Source of the DNA: Symbiodinium natans
Lineage: Eukaryota > Sar > Dinophyceae > Suessiales > Symbiodiniaceae
DNA length: 19,000 bases
Reading direction: 5' to 3'
NCBI GenBank assembly: GCA_905221605.1
Contig: CAJNDS010000258.1
Location: 126,001 to 145,000 of the forward strand
The position numbers and the translations under genes were made by a program. Below are positions 8,842 through 17,595 of this stretch, in pieces. Below the pieces are notes generated by a model that was not told where the DNA came from, made no database searches, and saw nothing but the letters and a program-made list of their open reading frames with translations. Position 1 is the first letter of the stretch, and every line of letters starts with the position of its first letter.

Positions 8842-11800
8842 CCTCTCCAATGACCAAGTTCAGGTGCCAGCCCAATGACTGTCAGCCAACCGCCACTGGC
8901 ATTTATGCGGGCGTGACTATCTCTCAAGTGGAGGCCATGCTGGTAAGCTGCTCCCCCATCGCTTAGCTAACTAGCTGCCGTTTGTCTTCCAAGCCCGGCC
9001 TTCTTTCTGAAGGAATGACCGTGTAGCAAGCCCTGAAAACTACACGGCAAACTCACAAAACTGCTGATCTGCGGCTAACCCGGGACCCAAAAATCCCCAA
9101 AAAGTGGTAGGCTGTCCCTTACAAAGAACGTGCAGAAAACACGGCGGCTCTAAACTCCAATGAGCGCATCGAATGGTGAACCCCGAGCCTAAATAAGCAC
9201 ACCACCAGCACCACCACCGCCACCACCATCACCACTGCCGCCGCCACCACCACAACCACTACCACCACCACCCCCCACCCCCCACAAACAACAACAGCAA
9301 CACATGACAAAACAGCCAAGTAGCGCCCTTGTTACAGATCATCATCGACCCCGACACCTTCAATGCACCCGCTGCGAAATTGCGAGTGGTTTTCGATGAA
9401 GTAGACCGGGTCACAGCCTCAGTCCTGGAATGCAGGTAAGTCCACAGGTTTCCAGGCCAGAGGGGAGTTTCGCTTCTCGAACAGCTGTTTGCAGGGAGAG
9501 GCATGCCGTCCTACAGAATGCTCCTTTTGAGTCTGGTTGATTTTGTGACGGCTGAGGTTGGTGCCAACCAAGGGCAGTGCAGATATGGGAATTTCGCATA
9601 TGGCGCGCATTCTGCAATTGTTAACCAACCTTGGCCAAGTCCCCAGCACCTGCCTGGTCGTGATTGGGACACCTTCGGTCATTCTTCTTATCAGGTCTGG
9701 CGTCGGAGCCTCCACTATCACACTAGGCCCGCGCCATGAGCTCTGAGATGCTCTGAGCCCTCTGCACAGCTCTCTGCATGGCTTTTTGCCATCACGTCGA
9801 ACTCTGGTGCAGATGGGAGTATGCAAGCAAAGATCGACCTGGCCACTTTCCTCCCCCTTACGCTGCAGTCTCAAACGACCGGGGTTTCGAAGTGCGGCTT
9901 GTAGCGTACTTAGCTTCTGCAAGTCTCGCCAGTTGTCAGGTTCAAGATGGGCGGCATCTACCACTTGTGCTACTCTGACGATGGTTCCTTTGCACCTGGA
10001 CACACCGACATTGTGCCCCAACGAATTGAGGCCAGAAGGATTGGATCTATTTCAGGTTCACAAGTCATCAATAGCAAAACACGCATATGGCCACTTAAGA
10101 AACGCTAAAGGCTTGGTCTCTGCAGGACAAGATCCTTAAAGAGTGTTGATCGCGGCAATGTGTTGGTTTTAGGACCTGGAAGATTCAGTTCGGTTGCCTT
10201 TGCAAAGCGTGACAAAGCAGGTCTACGGCATCTATGACTCGCGTACCCAGTGTGCCGAAGGCCAGCCTTTGCTCCTTCTGCGCGATCCTTTCAGGAATCG
10301 CAAATGCTTTGTGTCAATGTGAACAGATGAGACATGCCTGACGAAGCGGCCGTACAAGTGCTTCTTGCGACGCCAAGCCTTCAACAACATGGAAGACGTC
10401 CGGACCCCAGGCACAAGAGAAGCAAGCAATGTATAGCTCCGACATGACTACAGACCGGCTGCATTCCGGCTTATCTCAAAGGCTTGTGAAGTCAAAGCCT
10501 GCCTTTGACCACCAACATCCACAATCATGCGGTGGTGCAGCGAGAGAGGTACAGAGTCATTTGCAGTGGTAGTCTGTCAGGCAATCTGTTTTGGAAGTAG
10601 ACTGCCCAAGGGCCCAAGGGGGATGTGGCAGGGAGAGGGACGGTGAGTGTCCTGGAAGCTGAGCCTAATCGTGTTCGTGTCTTCTGCTCCTCCCCTCCAA
10701 GTTTACAGTATGCAGATCTTTGAAATTGGACACAGTGGCTGATAGTAGTTTACAGTGGGGAAAGAGGACACACGGCCGTTTTCCTGGGGGAGAGGTTCAC
10801 GAAAGCAATGGATCAGGGGGGCGCCCCGTGGAGGCTTCCCCAGCCTTCACGCCTTCTTTTTCATGCCCAGAGAGTGGGGTGGGCCGTCTAGCCAAGGCAG
10901 CAGGTGCAAAAAATCTTTTACATAACCTGAAATGCCGTATTTGTCCGTGCACAAGTTAGGATGGGCCGCGAATCGCGAATGCCTGCTCTACAGGTGCTGC
11001 TGGAGGAACAGCAGGAGATGAGGAGGAGGAGGAGGAGGAGGAGGAGGAGGAGGAGGAGTGGGAGGTGGGGACCTTGACCAAGTACACGCACCAGCCACAG
11101 AGACGAACCCGACAACGACATGGACTGTCCGACGTTCACGCCGCCCACGTGGATGCTGATGCATGATGGGGAGGGCTTCGGCCTGGGTCCCTCTTGTGTG
11201 CTGAGAAGAAGAAGGAGCGGAGCACGGGAACGAGGGAGGGAGGGAGAGAGGGGAAAGCTGTTTCGATGTTGTGGGCATCTGATTGAATGCACGAATACCA
11301 TGAGGCCTATGACGGCACCACTTCTTGTGTCATTGACTACAGCTACGACGGAGCAGGTTCCTAGCCGGAGCATCTCTTCGTCCGTTCAGTGCAGTGTCCG
11401 ATCGCAATGTTTCAGCATCGTCCAGGTTTCCGAGGGCTTCCTGGGGGAGGCAGAGGTTCCTGGACTGGCGAGTTTGCCACAAGTGCAGCGCTGAGCAGAG
11501 CTTCGGCGCCCCCCCCCCCCTCCTTGACATCTCCGGAATTTTCAGAGGACCCAACAGAGTACCCGCTGAGATTATGATTCCAACGGCATGGTCACTACAG
11601 AGATCCTGCGGACGTGCGGCTCCAGTAGTGCATGCAGCCCAGTTTCATTGACTCTTTTGCATGAGCAGTCTGGCCTAGACGGCAGTTTGTGCACAGTGCT
11701 TTCGCTTGACGTGTTCTAAGTTGGGGGACTTCCCGGCAGCCTTTCTTTGTAACGCGGACGGAAATTGTGGTGATCTGGGCACGAGGGACCGCTTGCATGC

Positions 11801-11948
11801 TTCATGCGTTGGTTCCTGCTCACCGGTGTTTTGGTGTTTTCCAAGCTTGTGAACTCTTGAGTTCTTGCAGAATCCGTACATCGTTCCGGATCCGCTGCAC
11901 GCATATAAGAGTGCCGGCCTCAACTTGCGCTGTGACGCTCGCTTTCGC
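8842..11948 (+). CDS. Long multi-exon gene for a cysteine-containing, probably extracellular protein
   Basis: Exons are 8842-8942 (may instead begin at 8864 or at ATG 8851; FRCQPNDCQPTATGIYAG, donor gtaagc), 9338-9435 (DPDTFNAPAAKLRVVFDEVD, donor gtaagt), 9940-10055 (GGIYHLCYSDDGSFAPGHTD), 10183-10430 (YDSRTQCAEGQPLLLLRDP and KRPYKCFLRR, with TGA at 10320), 10581-10642, 10716-10903, 10994-11064 (13-Glu run), an unclear exon ending at 11356 (EYHEAYDGTTSCVIDYSYDG), 11601-11710 (ILRTCGSSSACSPVSL) and 11871 to about 11948 (NPYIVPDPLHAYKSAGLN). All defined borders are GT-AG and phases match through 11064 and again from 11356 to 11871. Paired cysteines, Tyr/Asp/Gly-rich segments and the pattern IYHLCYSDDGS suggest secreted or surface domains; this is inference and I cannot name the family. 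The true start and end are not known; it may continue to about 13.9 kb. In-frame TGA codons at 10320 and 11284 raise the possibility that this is a decaying copy. Confidence 0.55.
9196..9297 (+). repeat. CAC/CCG-rich microsatellite in an intron
   Basis: Degenerate caccaccag and ccgccaccacc units ending in C-runs, lying inside the predicted intron 8943-9337 about 40 bases before the acceptor gttacag. On the minus strand it reads as a valine-rich frame that I regard as an artefact. Confidence 0.85.
11020..11058 (+). repeat. (GAG)13 microsatellite, read as poly-Glu in an exon
   Basis: Thirteen perfect GAG codons follow GAT at 11017 and precede TGG GAG and a GT donor (gtgggg at 11065). In the phased reading frame it encodes 13 glutamates. 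Confidence 0.85.
11509..11520 (+). repeat. 12-C homopolymer in an intron
   Basis: Uninterrupted run of C between cggcg and tccttg inside the predicted intron 11357-11600. It resembles an extreme polypyrimidine tract. Confidence 0.85.
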
Positions 11949-11995
11949 GCAGATGCCATCGGCTTAAGGAATGAATGTGCCACCTGGTCGACCAG

Positions 11996-12260
11996 ATCTG
12001 CAAGGGCCATCATTCAAAGCTTATGCAGTTGCGGCGGGATGCCTATCTGTATCCTTGTGCTGCCAGAGAGGTGTCTTCAGGCGAGAGCACAGAGAGTAGT
12101 GCCGAGGCATGCTACTGTCCGGACTTTCAGAGATGTGACTCCTTCAGCCCCGACTATGTACAGCAGGCGGGGAGGAGACTTTGACCTTGGTTGTGCCATC
12201 TCATTCGATCTCTGGTCGCAGGTCGGGCTACTCTACTTCTTTGCGACCAAAGCACCTTGA
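11996..12260 (+). CDS. Coding-like block following the long gene, frames unresolved
   Basis: After the acceptor tcgaccag one frame reads ICKGHHSKLMQLRRDAYLY and later ACYCPDFQRCDSFSPDYVQQ to TGA 12182. The frame of the exon at 11871 also stays open to TGA 12258 and ends DLWSQVGLLYFFATKAP. A 60-base GT-AG segment within the first reading (from gtgtct to ggactttcag) is a multiple of three and can be kept or removed without changing frame. The reading with cysteines fits the upstream gene better. This is probably part of that gene. Confidence 0.3.
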
Positions 12261-12309
12261 CAATCCCTAAGAATCCTTAAGACAATCCTACTCGGAATAG
12301 GTCCTAGAC

Positions 12310-12483
12310 ATGCCTCAGAGGAAGGGCGCCTGTGCTTTCATTATGGGTCGGTGCTTCTGTGCTTCTCGACGCCGAGCCTCCGAGGTATGCCCCAACGGCT
12401 TTGAGGCAGTCGCATGCGCTCTCGATTTCACAGGCTCGGGGTCGTCATCCCATGGTCCCCTGAGAATGCAGAGAAGCACATAG
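12310..12483 (+). CDS. Small ORF or exon, unrecognised
   Basis: A 57-codon frame from ATG 12310 (MPQRKGACAFIMGRCFCASR) to TAG 12481, with a possible GT donor (gtatgc) after GAG near 12382. An alternative frame over the same bases reads APVLSLWVGASVLLDAEPPR up to the same donor. One of the two is likely an exon of the gene upstream. Confidence 0.28.
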   Translation: MPQRKGACAFIMGRCFCASRRRASEVCPNGFEAVACALDFTGSGSSSHGPLRMQRST

Positions 12484-12834
12484 AAACACAGCACGAAGCC
12501 AAAGACCGCGTCCCTTTGTCGCCGCTCAGTGGTTCCAAACCGGGCAGTGTCGGGGCAACCTGGCGGCGTTGCGTATGTTGTTTGGTGTGATTTGTTCGAA
12601 GCAGGAGGAAACTTTTCTCGCGAGGACGGCAGCAACAGGAGATTCGATGTGAAGGAAATGCACGGGCATCACCGCAAAGATGACAGAGTAGTGAGCGACA
12701 AAATAGCACACGGAAGGCTTTCTATCAGTGCACTCCAATCACATCTCTTCAGCTATCAGACCTTAGTATGTTGAGAAGAAGTCCGGGCAACCGCCTTGTC
12801 TGAAAGTCGAGTTAAGCATCCGCCTACTCCTTAG
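12484..12834 (+). other. Open + frame without defined exon borders
   Basis: A frame from before 12529 to 12774 reads PGGVAYVVWCDLFEAGGNFS and then a hydrophilic, histidine-rich part. The string PGGVAYVV recalls GRANAAYVVIAV in the next exon, but no acceptor/donor pair with fitting phase was found. Confidence 0.25.
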
Positions 12835-12930
12835 GTTCCGGGGAGAGCCAACGCGGCGTACGTGGTGATCGCTGTAACAGTGGTTAGCACCTGTGCCCTA
12901 GGCTTCAGCAAGCCTTGGACAATCCGACAG
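12835..12930 (+). CDS. Exon with a hydrophobic segment
   Basis: A 96-base exon, exactly 32 codons, bounded by cctactccttag and a good donor gtaggc. It reads VPGRANAAYVVIAVTVVSTC and then ALGFSKPWTIRQ. The central 17 residues are hydrophobic enough for a membrane span or a buried strand. It may belong to the long gene starting near 8842. No family is recognised. Confidence 0.5.
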
Positions 12931-13151
12931 GTAGGCTGGGGCGAGGTCGTAACACGGATCTATACAGAAATTTGCCGAACTTGGCCGTCTCAACAAGTCC
13001 GCGCGTCTTTTTCGAACATGTTTTTTTGCATGCGTATGATTGATGCCCATACGGAGGGCGAGCCGAACAGGAACTGGCATCTAGAGTGCGTGCGGGAGCT
13101 TTCGGCGCATCTTGCTGCAGGCGCTGCGCCGCAGCACAGATTCGCTCCGCC

Positions 13152-13328
13152 CCCGGCAAGTGCCAGACATCTGCACGGCATCTGAGCTTCTGGAACTGGG
13201 CTTCATGTGATGCTCAGGCACTCAAAGTGGAATGCCCCAGCACAGCCTGTACGTTTGCAGAGACAAGCCGAATCAAAGTCGTGCAGCAGCAGGCTGGCGG
13301 TCTTGCTGAAGGGATCATTTCAGCTTAG
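13152..13328 (+). CDS. Probable exon(s) of an unrecognised gene
   Basis: After tgatgctcag the frame reads ALKVECPSTACTFAETSR and KVVQQQAGGLAEGIISA to a TAG at 13326. The same frame is open upstream from about 13086. A coding end before a GA- or GT-type donor near 13312 is possible. Cysteine and Glu/Gln content matches the preceding exons. Confidence 0.35.
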   Translation, partial: PGKCQTSARHLSFWNWASCDAQALKVECPSTACTFAETSRIKVVQQQAGGLAEGIISA

Positions 13329-13334
13329 GGTTCT

Positions 13335-13934
13335 TTGGTGTCCTCTGATTCAAGAGCTCAGGCCGGCAACAACCTGCCGGCATGGGACACTTCGTCGGGA
13401 TGTGGTGCCGCGGTACATGGCATGAACACCTTGGGTGTGCAGGCGAACATGCCACGCTTGTGCACGTTCCCGTTTTGTAGGCACAAGCTAAAGCCCTGGC
13501 ATGAGGTCCTGCCTTTCGATGACAATCCAGATGTTGTGCAGGGCTTGTTTGCCGAACGATGTCAGCGCGTTTGTTCTGTAGGGGCACATTGTACTTGGGC
13601 CTGCCTGAGGCTACGATGCACGGCGGTATTCGTCAGGACATCCCGGCCCCGGCTGTCTTTACAGGCGAAAGAAATGGACTTCATGTGTGGGTGTGAGGAC
13701 TACAAGATCTGGAACTTCAAGAACTCTTCCCAGGGCTTGATCTTCGACACGAAGACGTCTGGTTTCCTTTTCAGGACGGATCAGATTGTCGAGCAGACTC
13801 GTCGAGAGTTGAGTAGTGTTGTTGTGATCTGGCAAATGCGCCGCTCTTCTTTATTTCGGCTTCAATCAATTCCCAAAAAGGGAGAGCACCTGTCCCAATT
13901 TTGCCTGCCCAGCCGGGCCCTGGGCCTTGAATGA
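13335..13934 (+). CDS. 200-codon open frame, probably exons plus retained introns
   Basis: The longest simple frame in this part of the window. After aagagctcag (13371) it reads GNNLPAWDTSSGCGAAVHG, then CTFPFCRHKLKPWHE before a possible donor gtcctg. Later, after ctttacag, it reads EMDFMCGCEDYKIWNFKN and SGFLFRTDQIVEQTRRELS. Between them an overlapping frame reads GTLYLGLPEATMHGGIRQDI, which is at least as protein-like, so the unspliced 200-residue product is unlikely to be real. I regard it as the 3' part of the long gene upstream or a separate gene. A TGA at 13932 ends it. Confidence 0.35.
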   Translation: MVSSDSRAQAGNNLPAWDTSSGCGAAVHGMNTLGVQANMPRLCTFPFCRHKLKPWHEVLPFDDNPDVVQGLFAERCQRVCSVGAHCTWACLRLRCTAVFVRTSRPRLSLQAKEMDFMCGCEDYKIWNFKNSSQGLIFDTKTSGFLFRTDQIVEQTRRELSSVVVIWQMRRSSLFRLQSIPKKGEHLSQFCLPSRALGLE

Positions 13935-13982
13935 CGACTCCCGACCTTTTCACCACCGCTTCTTGGTCTTGGTTGTTCAATG

Positions 13983-14006
13983 CCCCCCCCCCTCCCTCCC
14001 TCCCTA
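13983..14006 (+). repeat. C-run and CCCT repeat
   Basis: Ten C followed by three tccc units and tat, directly downstream of the last open frame. Confidence 0.85.
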
Positions 14007-14235
14007 TTTCAAGTAAGTAAGTCCAACAAAGGGAGAAGCGTCACAAGATGTCACAAGGTGTGAACACCCAAGGTTGGTTTTGAGAAGAGCAAGATCGGCG
14101 CAAATGCGTGGGACTCGGCTTCGCAAAAGCGGGGAAGCTGATGCATTGGTACGTTGGTTCTTTATGGCTCTCACGAGAACCGGCCTGAGGATACAGAGCT
14201 GGGTTACGCGCAACTCGACCCGGAAGTCAGTCGAC

Positions 14236-14290
14236 CTATATATTATATTATATTATATTATAGTATATTATAGTGTTTTTATATTATTCT
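14236..14290 (+). promoter_or_regulatory. AT-rich tract and TTTT box upstream of a gene start
   Basis: Repeated tatat/tattatat units (about 14236-14270) followed by gtttttatatt, 15-65 bases before ATG 14303. Dinoflagellate core promoters have been described as using TTTT rather than a TATA box, so the position is suggestive. It may equally be a simple microsatellite. An AG just before the ATG (cttgag) could serve as a trans-splice acceptor, but this cannot be told from sequence. Confidence 0.35.
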
Positions 14291-14302
14291 CGCTTGAGTT
14301 CT

Positions 14303-14746
14303 ATGCCAGTTTCATGCCTGCGTGTGCCAAGGATCAAGAGAACGAGATTGATTGGTCTGGTCGTTGGCAGTCTTGGTTGTGTTGGGATCCTGGCTCTTGT
14401 TGGCGTCTGGTCGCAGTTTGAGTGGACGACTCAGAGCATCTCCTGGAGCAATCACAACGTCACATGCAGGCCATGTGCCATGTGCCGGCTGATGCAGTTC
14501 TGACCAGGATCCACTTGGAAAGGAGGAGCCTTCATCGAGAACTCCGAAAAGAGGAACATCATGCAGCCTCGAAGCTGGCGCAGGCAAATGTCGCTTTCTA
14601 CGGTCGTATCCCAAGGTATCCCTCTTCACCCGACCACACACTTCAGCCTCTCAGGGCTTTGTCTCACTGATATCACTCTCCATTCCACGTGGACATTGAG
14701 GGTCTGGGGCGAAGCACTGACAGAGAATAGCTGCTCAACCTACTGA
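14303..14746 (+). CDS. Small type II membrane protein (three-exon model)
   Basis: ATG 14303 opens MPVSCLRVPRIKRTR, a basic cytosolic-type head. A hydrophobic span follows (LIGLVVGSLGCVGILALVG) and then a polar part with a glycosylation-type NHNVTC. Exon 1 would end at 14469 before a GC donor. Exon 2 (14508-14615) follows gaccag and reads IHLERRSLHRELRKEEHH, a charged helix, then VAFYGRIPR before gtatcc. Exon 3 (14701-14746) reads VWGEALTENSCSTY and ends in TGA. Phases agree and the total is 107 codons including the stop. The weak point is the first intron, only 38 bases with a GC donor. Alternatively the helical frame extends upstream to a TGA at 14419 and the two frames are shifted by an indel. 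Positive-inside charge suggests the C-terminus faces the lumen or outside. No family is recognised. Confidence 0.4.
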
Positions 14747-14935
14747 AGTCCATTACGATCGCGAATTCGTGGCTTGCACGAAACGCGCCGTCAAATAAAT
14801 TGAAATCCTTTTTTCCGCCGTGCAACAAAATTTTGGAATTTCGGTTTCGGCAAAAGGTAGCGTGTTGGCGGCCCCCCAAGCCCCGAACTTGTCTCCACCG
14901 CCGGTTGAGCCTGAGGTTGCCAAGTAAGGCCTTCG
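14747..14935 (+). other. Protein-like frame broken by a TAA
   Basis: Reading + from about 14747 gives VHYDREFVACTKRAVK, a TAA near 14795, then ILFSAVQQNFGISVSAKGS and a proline-rich APNLSPPPVEPEVAK before a TAA/GTAAGG donor-like site. A minus frame over the same bases is also open. It is not clear whether this is coding. Confidence 0.22.
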
Positions 14936-14989
14936 CAGTGACAACCGCGATTGCCATTCTGAATTTTACAGTCCTTACCGTATTGCAGA

Positions 14990-15110
14990 AAGAGAGAAAG
15001 AGAAAGCCAAAGAGCAAGAGAAAGAGAAAGAGAAGGAGAAAGAGAGAAAGAACGAGGAAGAGAGAAAGAAAGACAAAGAGGAAAGATAAAGATACAGAGA
15101 GAAGAACATG
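14990..15110 (+). repeat. GA/AAAGAG purine tract
   Basis: About 120 bases almost free of pyrimidines, built from gagaaag and aaagag units. It yields lysine/arginine-rich frames on + and leucine/serine-rich frames on -, which I treat as artefacts. Confidence 0.85.
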
Positions 15111-15263
15111 TACAGAGAGAACACGACACCTTAACACCCAAGCCCCGAAGCACAAACCGTTAAAGCCACAGAATCCCAGCCACAAAGCCCAAAAAGCCAA
15201 GCCACTACAGTAAACCTTTGAACCCAACCACATTTCCTTGCGGTAACTTTCTTGACCGGGTGA

Positions 15264-16523
15264 ATGTCGAAGCATGCCCGTCACCTTGTGACCGAGCTGA
15301 TGGTTTCACTCAAGACGGATTCCCTTCTTAGTACCGCTGTGGTTGACATGCCTCGACGTATGTTTGCGCGCTCAAACAGCAGTCGTCGGCAAAAGGGTGT
15401 CACCATGAACCGTTTGCGCACTGGGATTGGTGAGCGTCTGAAGCACCGAGTTGGGTTGCGAGGGTTGGTTGAGGCCTATCGTAAACTTGCGCGCGCATAC
15501 ATCTGTGTACAGACGTGCTTCGAGACTGCAAGTGCTACTCGAAGGTTGGAATGGAGCTGTGGTCCGAATACCGAGACGACATCCATGAATCCCACGAGGC
15601 GGGCCATATTCGCGGGCGCATTTTGTTTCTCGCCTGCGATCGTTTCCATTGCGACACCGTTGTGCAGGCGCAGATGCTGATGAAGCTGCTGAACGTGACG
15701 TACCAGAGCTTCGAGGTGCTAAGCTGAAGCAAGGCACCTCCATTCCAGGTCGAAGCCCCTTTTGCTGCAGGCCCGGGTCAAGGCCACAGTGGACGAAACA
15801 TCCAAAGACCTTGGCTTAAACAAAGAGAAGGCAGGAGCTCCCTGAAGCTTCCTCGATGCGAAAAATGGTCGGGGTGTAGTGCGAAACCTGGAGGCCGCCA
15901 AGCTGGCTGACACACTCCTTCACCTGGTGAGCTTCCCAGCACTTGGGTCCGGGGTTCTATGGGGGCGCACGCCACTGCCCGATCCACAGATTCCATGCTA
16001 CGTGAAGCCCGGATTTCTTTATCTCTCTCTCACACTTACTCTCTCTCTCTCTCTCTCCCCCGTCCTCCCTCTCTCTCGCTCTCCCTCTCTCTCTCTGTCG
16101 TTCCCATCGATATCTGCAAGTTCGTTTGGTCCTGCGTGTTAGGTTGCGGATCAGCAACAGATGGGGCTCAAGCACACCAAGAGGTGCGGCCCCTCTCGCA
16201 TCTGTTTTGCCTCCGGCGTGCTCGAGCTAACTCGCTCTGCTGCTGAGGCTTGTGGATCATTTAGTCGAGGCCGGCAAGCGTGCCGTCCCGCTGGAGAAGC
16301 ACACAGAAAAGGAGGAGAGCACTCCCTGTCACAGCGTGGGGTCTGACCGAGTCTAACCAGATGCCAGTCTGTCTGCTTCTTGGCGCAGGTGTTGCAAGAG
16401 ATGCAACAGGAGGAAAAGATGATAGAAGAGGCCACGTTGCAAGATTGGATTGGCCTGAACAATCGCTTCTCGCATTTTCGCATTTTCGCGTTGTTGCTTG
16501 TCGGGTCACAGAGTCCAGGGTAG
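15264..16523 (+). CDS. Six-exon gene, product unknown, with an in-frame TGA
   Basis: Exons are 15264-15429 (ATG; MSKHARHLVTELMVSLK, a basic N-terminus; donor gtgagc), 15513-15715 (DVLRDCKCYSKVGMELWSEY, then GRILFLACDRFHCDT and QAQMLMKLLNVTYQSFE; donor gtgcta), 15771-15926 (VKATVDETSKDLGLNKEKAG, TGA at 15843, SFLDAKNGRGVVRNLEAAK; donor gtgagc), 16143-16183 (VADQQQMGLKHTK), 16248-16335 (LVDHLVEAGKRAVPLEKHTE) and 16389 to about 16520 (VLQEMQQEEKMIEEATLQDW). All five introns are GT-AG (83, 55, 216, 64 and 53 bases) and all phases match. The second half is strongly helical and charged. The string NGRGVVRNL recalls the lid helix of CbbX-type AAA+ ATPases, but no Walker motifs are seen, so this is only a hint. 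If the TGA is read as stop, the product is 147 residues. The 3' end (TAG 16521) may instead hide another donor. Confidence 0.6.
16014..16105 (+). repeat. CT-rich microsatellite in an intron
   Basis: ctctctct runs interrupted by cacacttac and ccccgtcct, within intron 15927-16142. It can act as the polypyrimidine tract of that intron. Confidence 0.85.
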
Positions 16524-16538
16524 GACGCAGCCGCAAGC

Positions 16539-17020
16539 ATGTGTAAATCAAAAGAAGGGTGGTGTGCGCTCGAGAAGTCTCTGCTTGCCGGAGCAAACAT
16601 CTGCCTAGAAGGAAAGGCACAGGAGACAGAAACTTGCTTGCGCCCAGCAAAACTATCTCGACCAGCCTGCTGTCCCTCGCATCGAACAAAGCAAAACCTT
16701 ACCAAAAAGCGGGCCCAAAGACCCGAAGCAAAGAAACTGCATGTGAGCAACAGACCATCCAGCAAAACTAAGGTCTGTCGCGATTCAGCGTGCGACTGTT
16801 GGCCGCCTTACGAGACACACATCGAGCGAGCCTCCTTGTATGGGAGTCTGAACCAACGTCGCCAACGTCATGCATGGTAGCCTTCCACGTCCCAGTCATC
16901 AAGTTTCCGAAAGTTGGGATTGTAGATGTCCCGCCCCCATTCCGCTCGGTGCTAAACGCTTCGCTCACGCCCGTTGTCCAACAGGCATCCATATCGGGAT
17001 TTTGCCATTGCAAGCGGTGA
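16539..17020 (+). CDS. Coding-like block between two genes, unresolved
   Basis: Two overlapping + frames are protein-like at 16559-16771 (ending KTRSKETACEQQTIQQN) and 16539-16880 (AQRPEAKKLHVSNRPSSK). A third (16790-17020) reads SCMVAFHVPVIKFPKVGIVD and on to a TGA. A minus frame (16768-17064) is also open and reads NGGGTSTIPTFGNLMTGTW. No phase-matched exon chain was found. This may be the 3' part of the preceding gene, the 5' part of the next, or an intergenic region. Confidence 0.28.
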
Positions 17021-17072
17021 AGCCTGCTTCTAACAAGGCAATCATGCCTAGACGCGGCACTCACATGCGATC

Positions 17073-17564
17073 ATGAGCACCAGCGCAACTTGCCATGAAC
17101 TGCGCCTGAATAGGACAAGGGACGCTCCTCCATCCAGCCTGTTGCAGGCACAACATCCTTGCGCCAGAAAGATCACCAAGAAGAGACTTGTATGTCGGCT
17201 GCTGGCAAGCCCTCACATGTCATGCAGCGACTCCGATGGCGGCATTTGTGCCGACTCGAACATCGGTCGTGCCACTGTCCACTTCCCGTGGCAATTCTTG
17301 CGTGAGATTGGAGTTTCAGCAGCGGGTGAGCAAGAAGTTAGCCATGCCTAAACCCTAAAACCCTAAAAGCTTAAATCCTAAAGCCTAAAGCCCTAAACCC
17401 TATGCCTCGGTCCAAAGACTCCTGAAGCTCTGAAGCACTGTGAAGCAGCTCAGAGCGTGCAAGGAGGGCGAACCTGAAGATGCCCTCCCGGGTGACAACG
17501 AGACAGACCCTTTGAAAGGCATCTTGACAGCAACCTACTCCGGAGAGCGGGCTGTGGAGGGATG

Positions 17565-17595
<31 letters not shown>

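Noticed and set aside
9119-9319. Valine-rich minus-strand frame
   Set aside because: It is simply the translation of the CAC/CCG microsatellite.
10918-11373. 151-codon minus-strand frame with a leucine run
   Set aside because: The leucine run is the reverse of (GAG)13, which sits in a phased + strand exon.
14673-15284. 203-codon minus-strand frame with leucine/serine/phenylalanine runs
   Set aside because: Its hydrophobic centre is the reverse of the GA tract, and the + strand gene starting at 15264 has better evidence.
8569-15845. A changed genetic code (TGA or TAG read as amino acid)
   Set aside because: Both TAG and TGA occur, as does a TAA in the weak frame at 14795, while several gene models end properly in TAA, TAG or TGA. 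Dinoflagellate nuclear genes use the standard code. Decay, editing or error is simpler.
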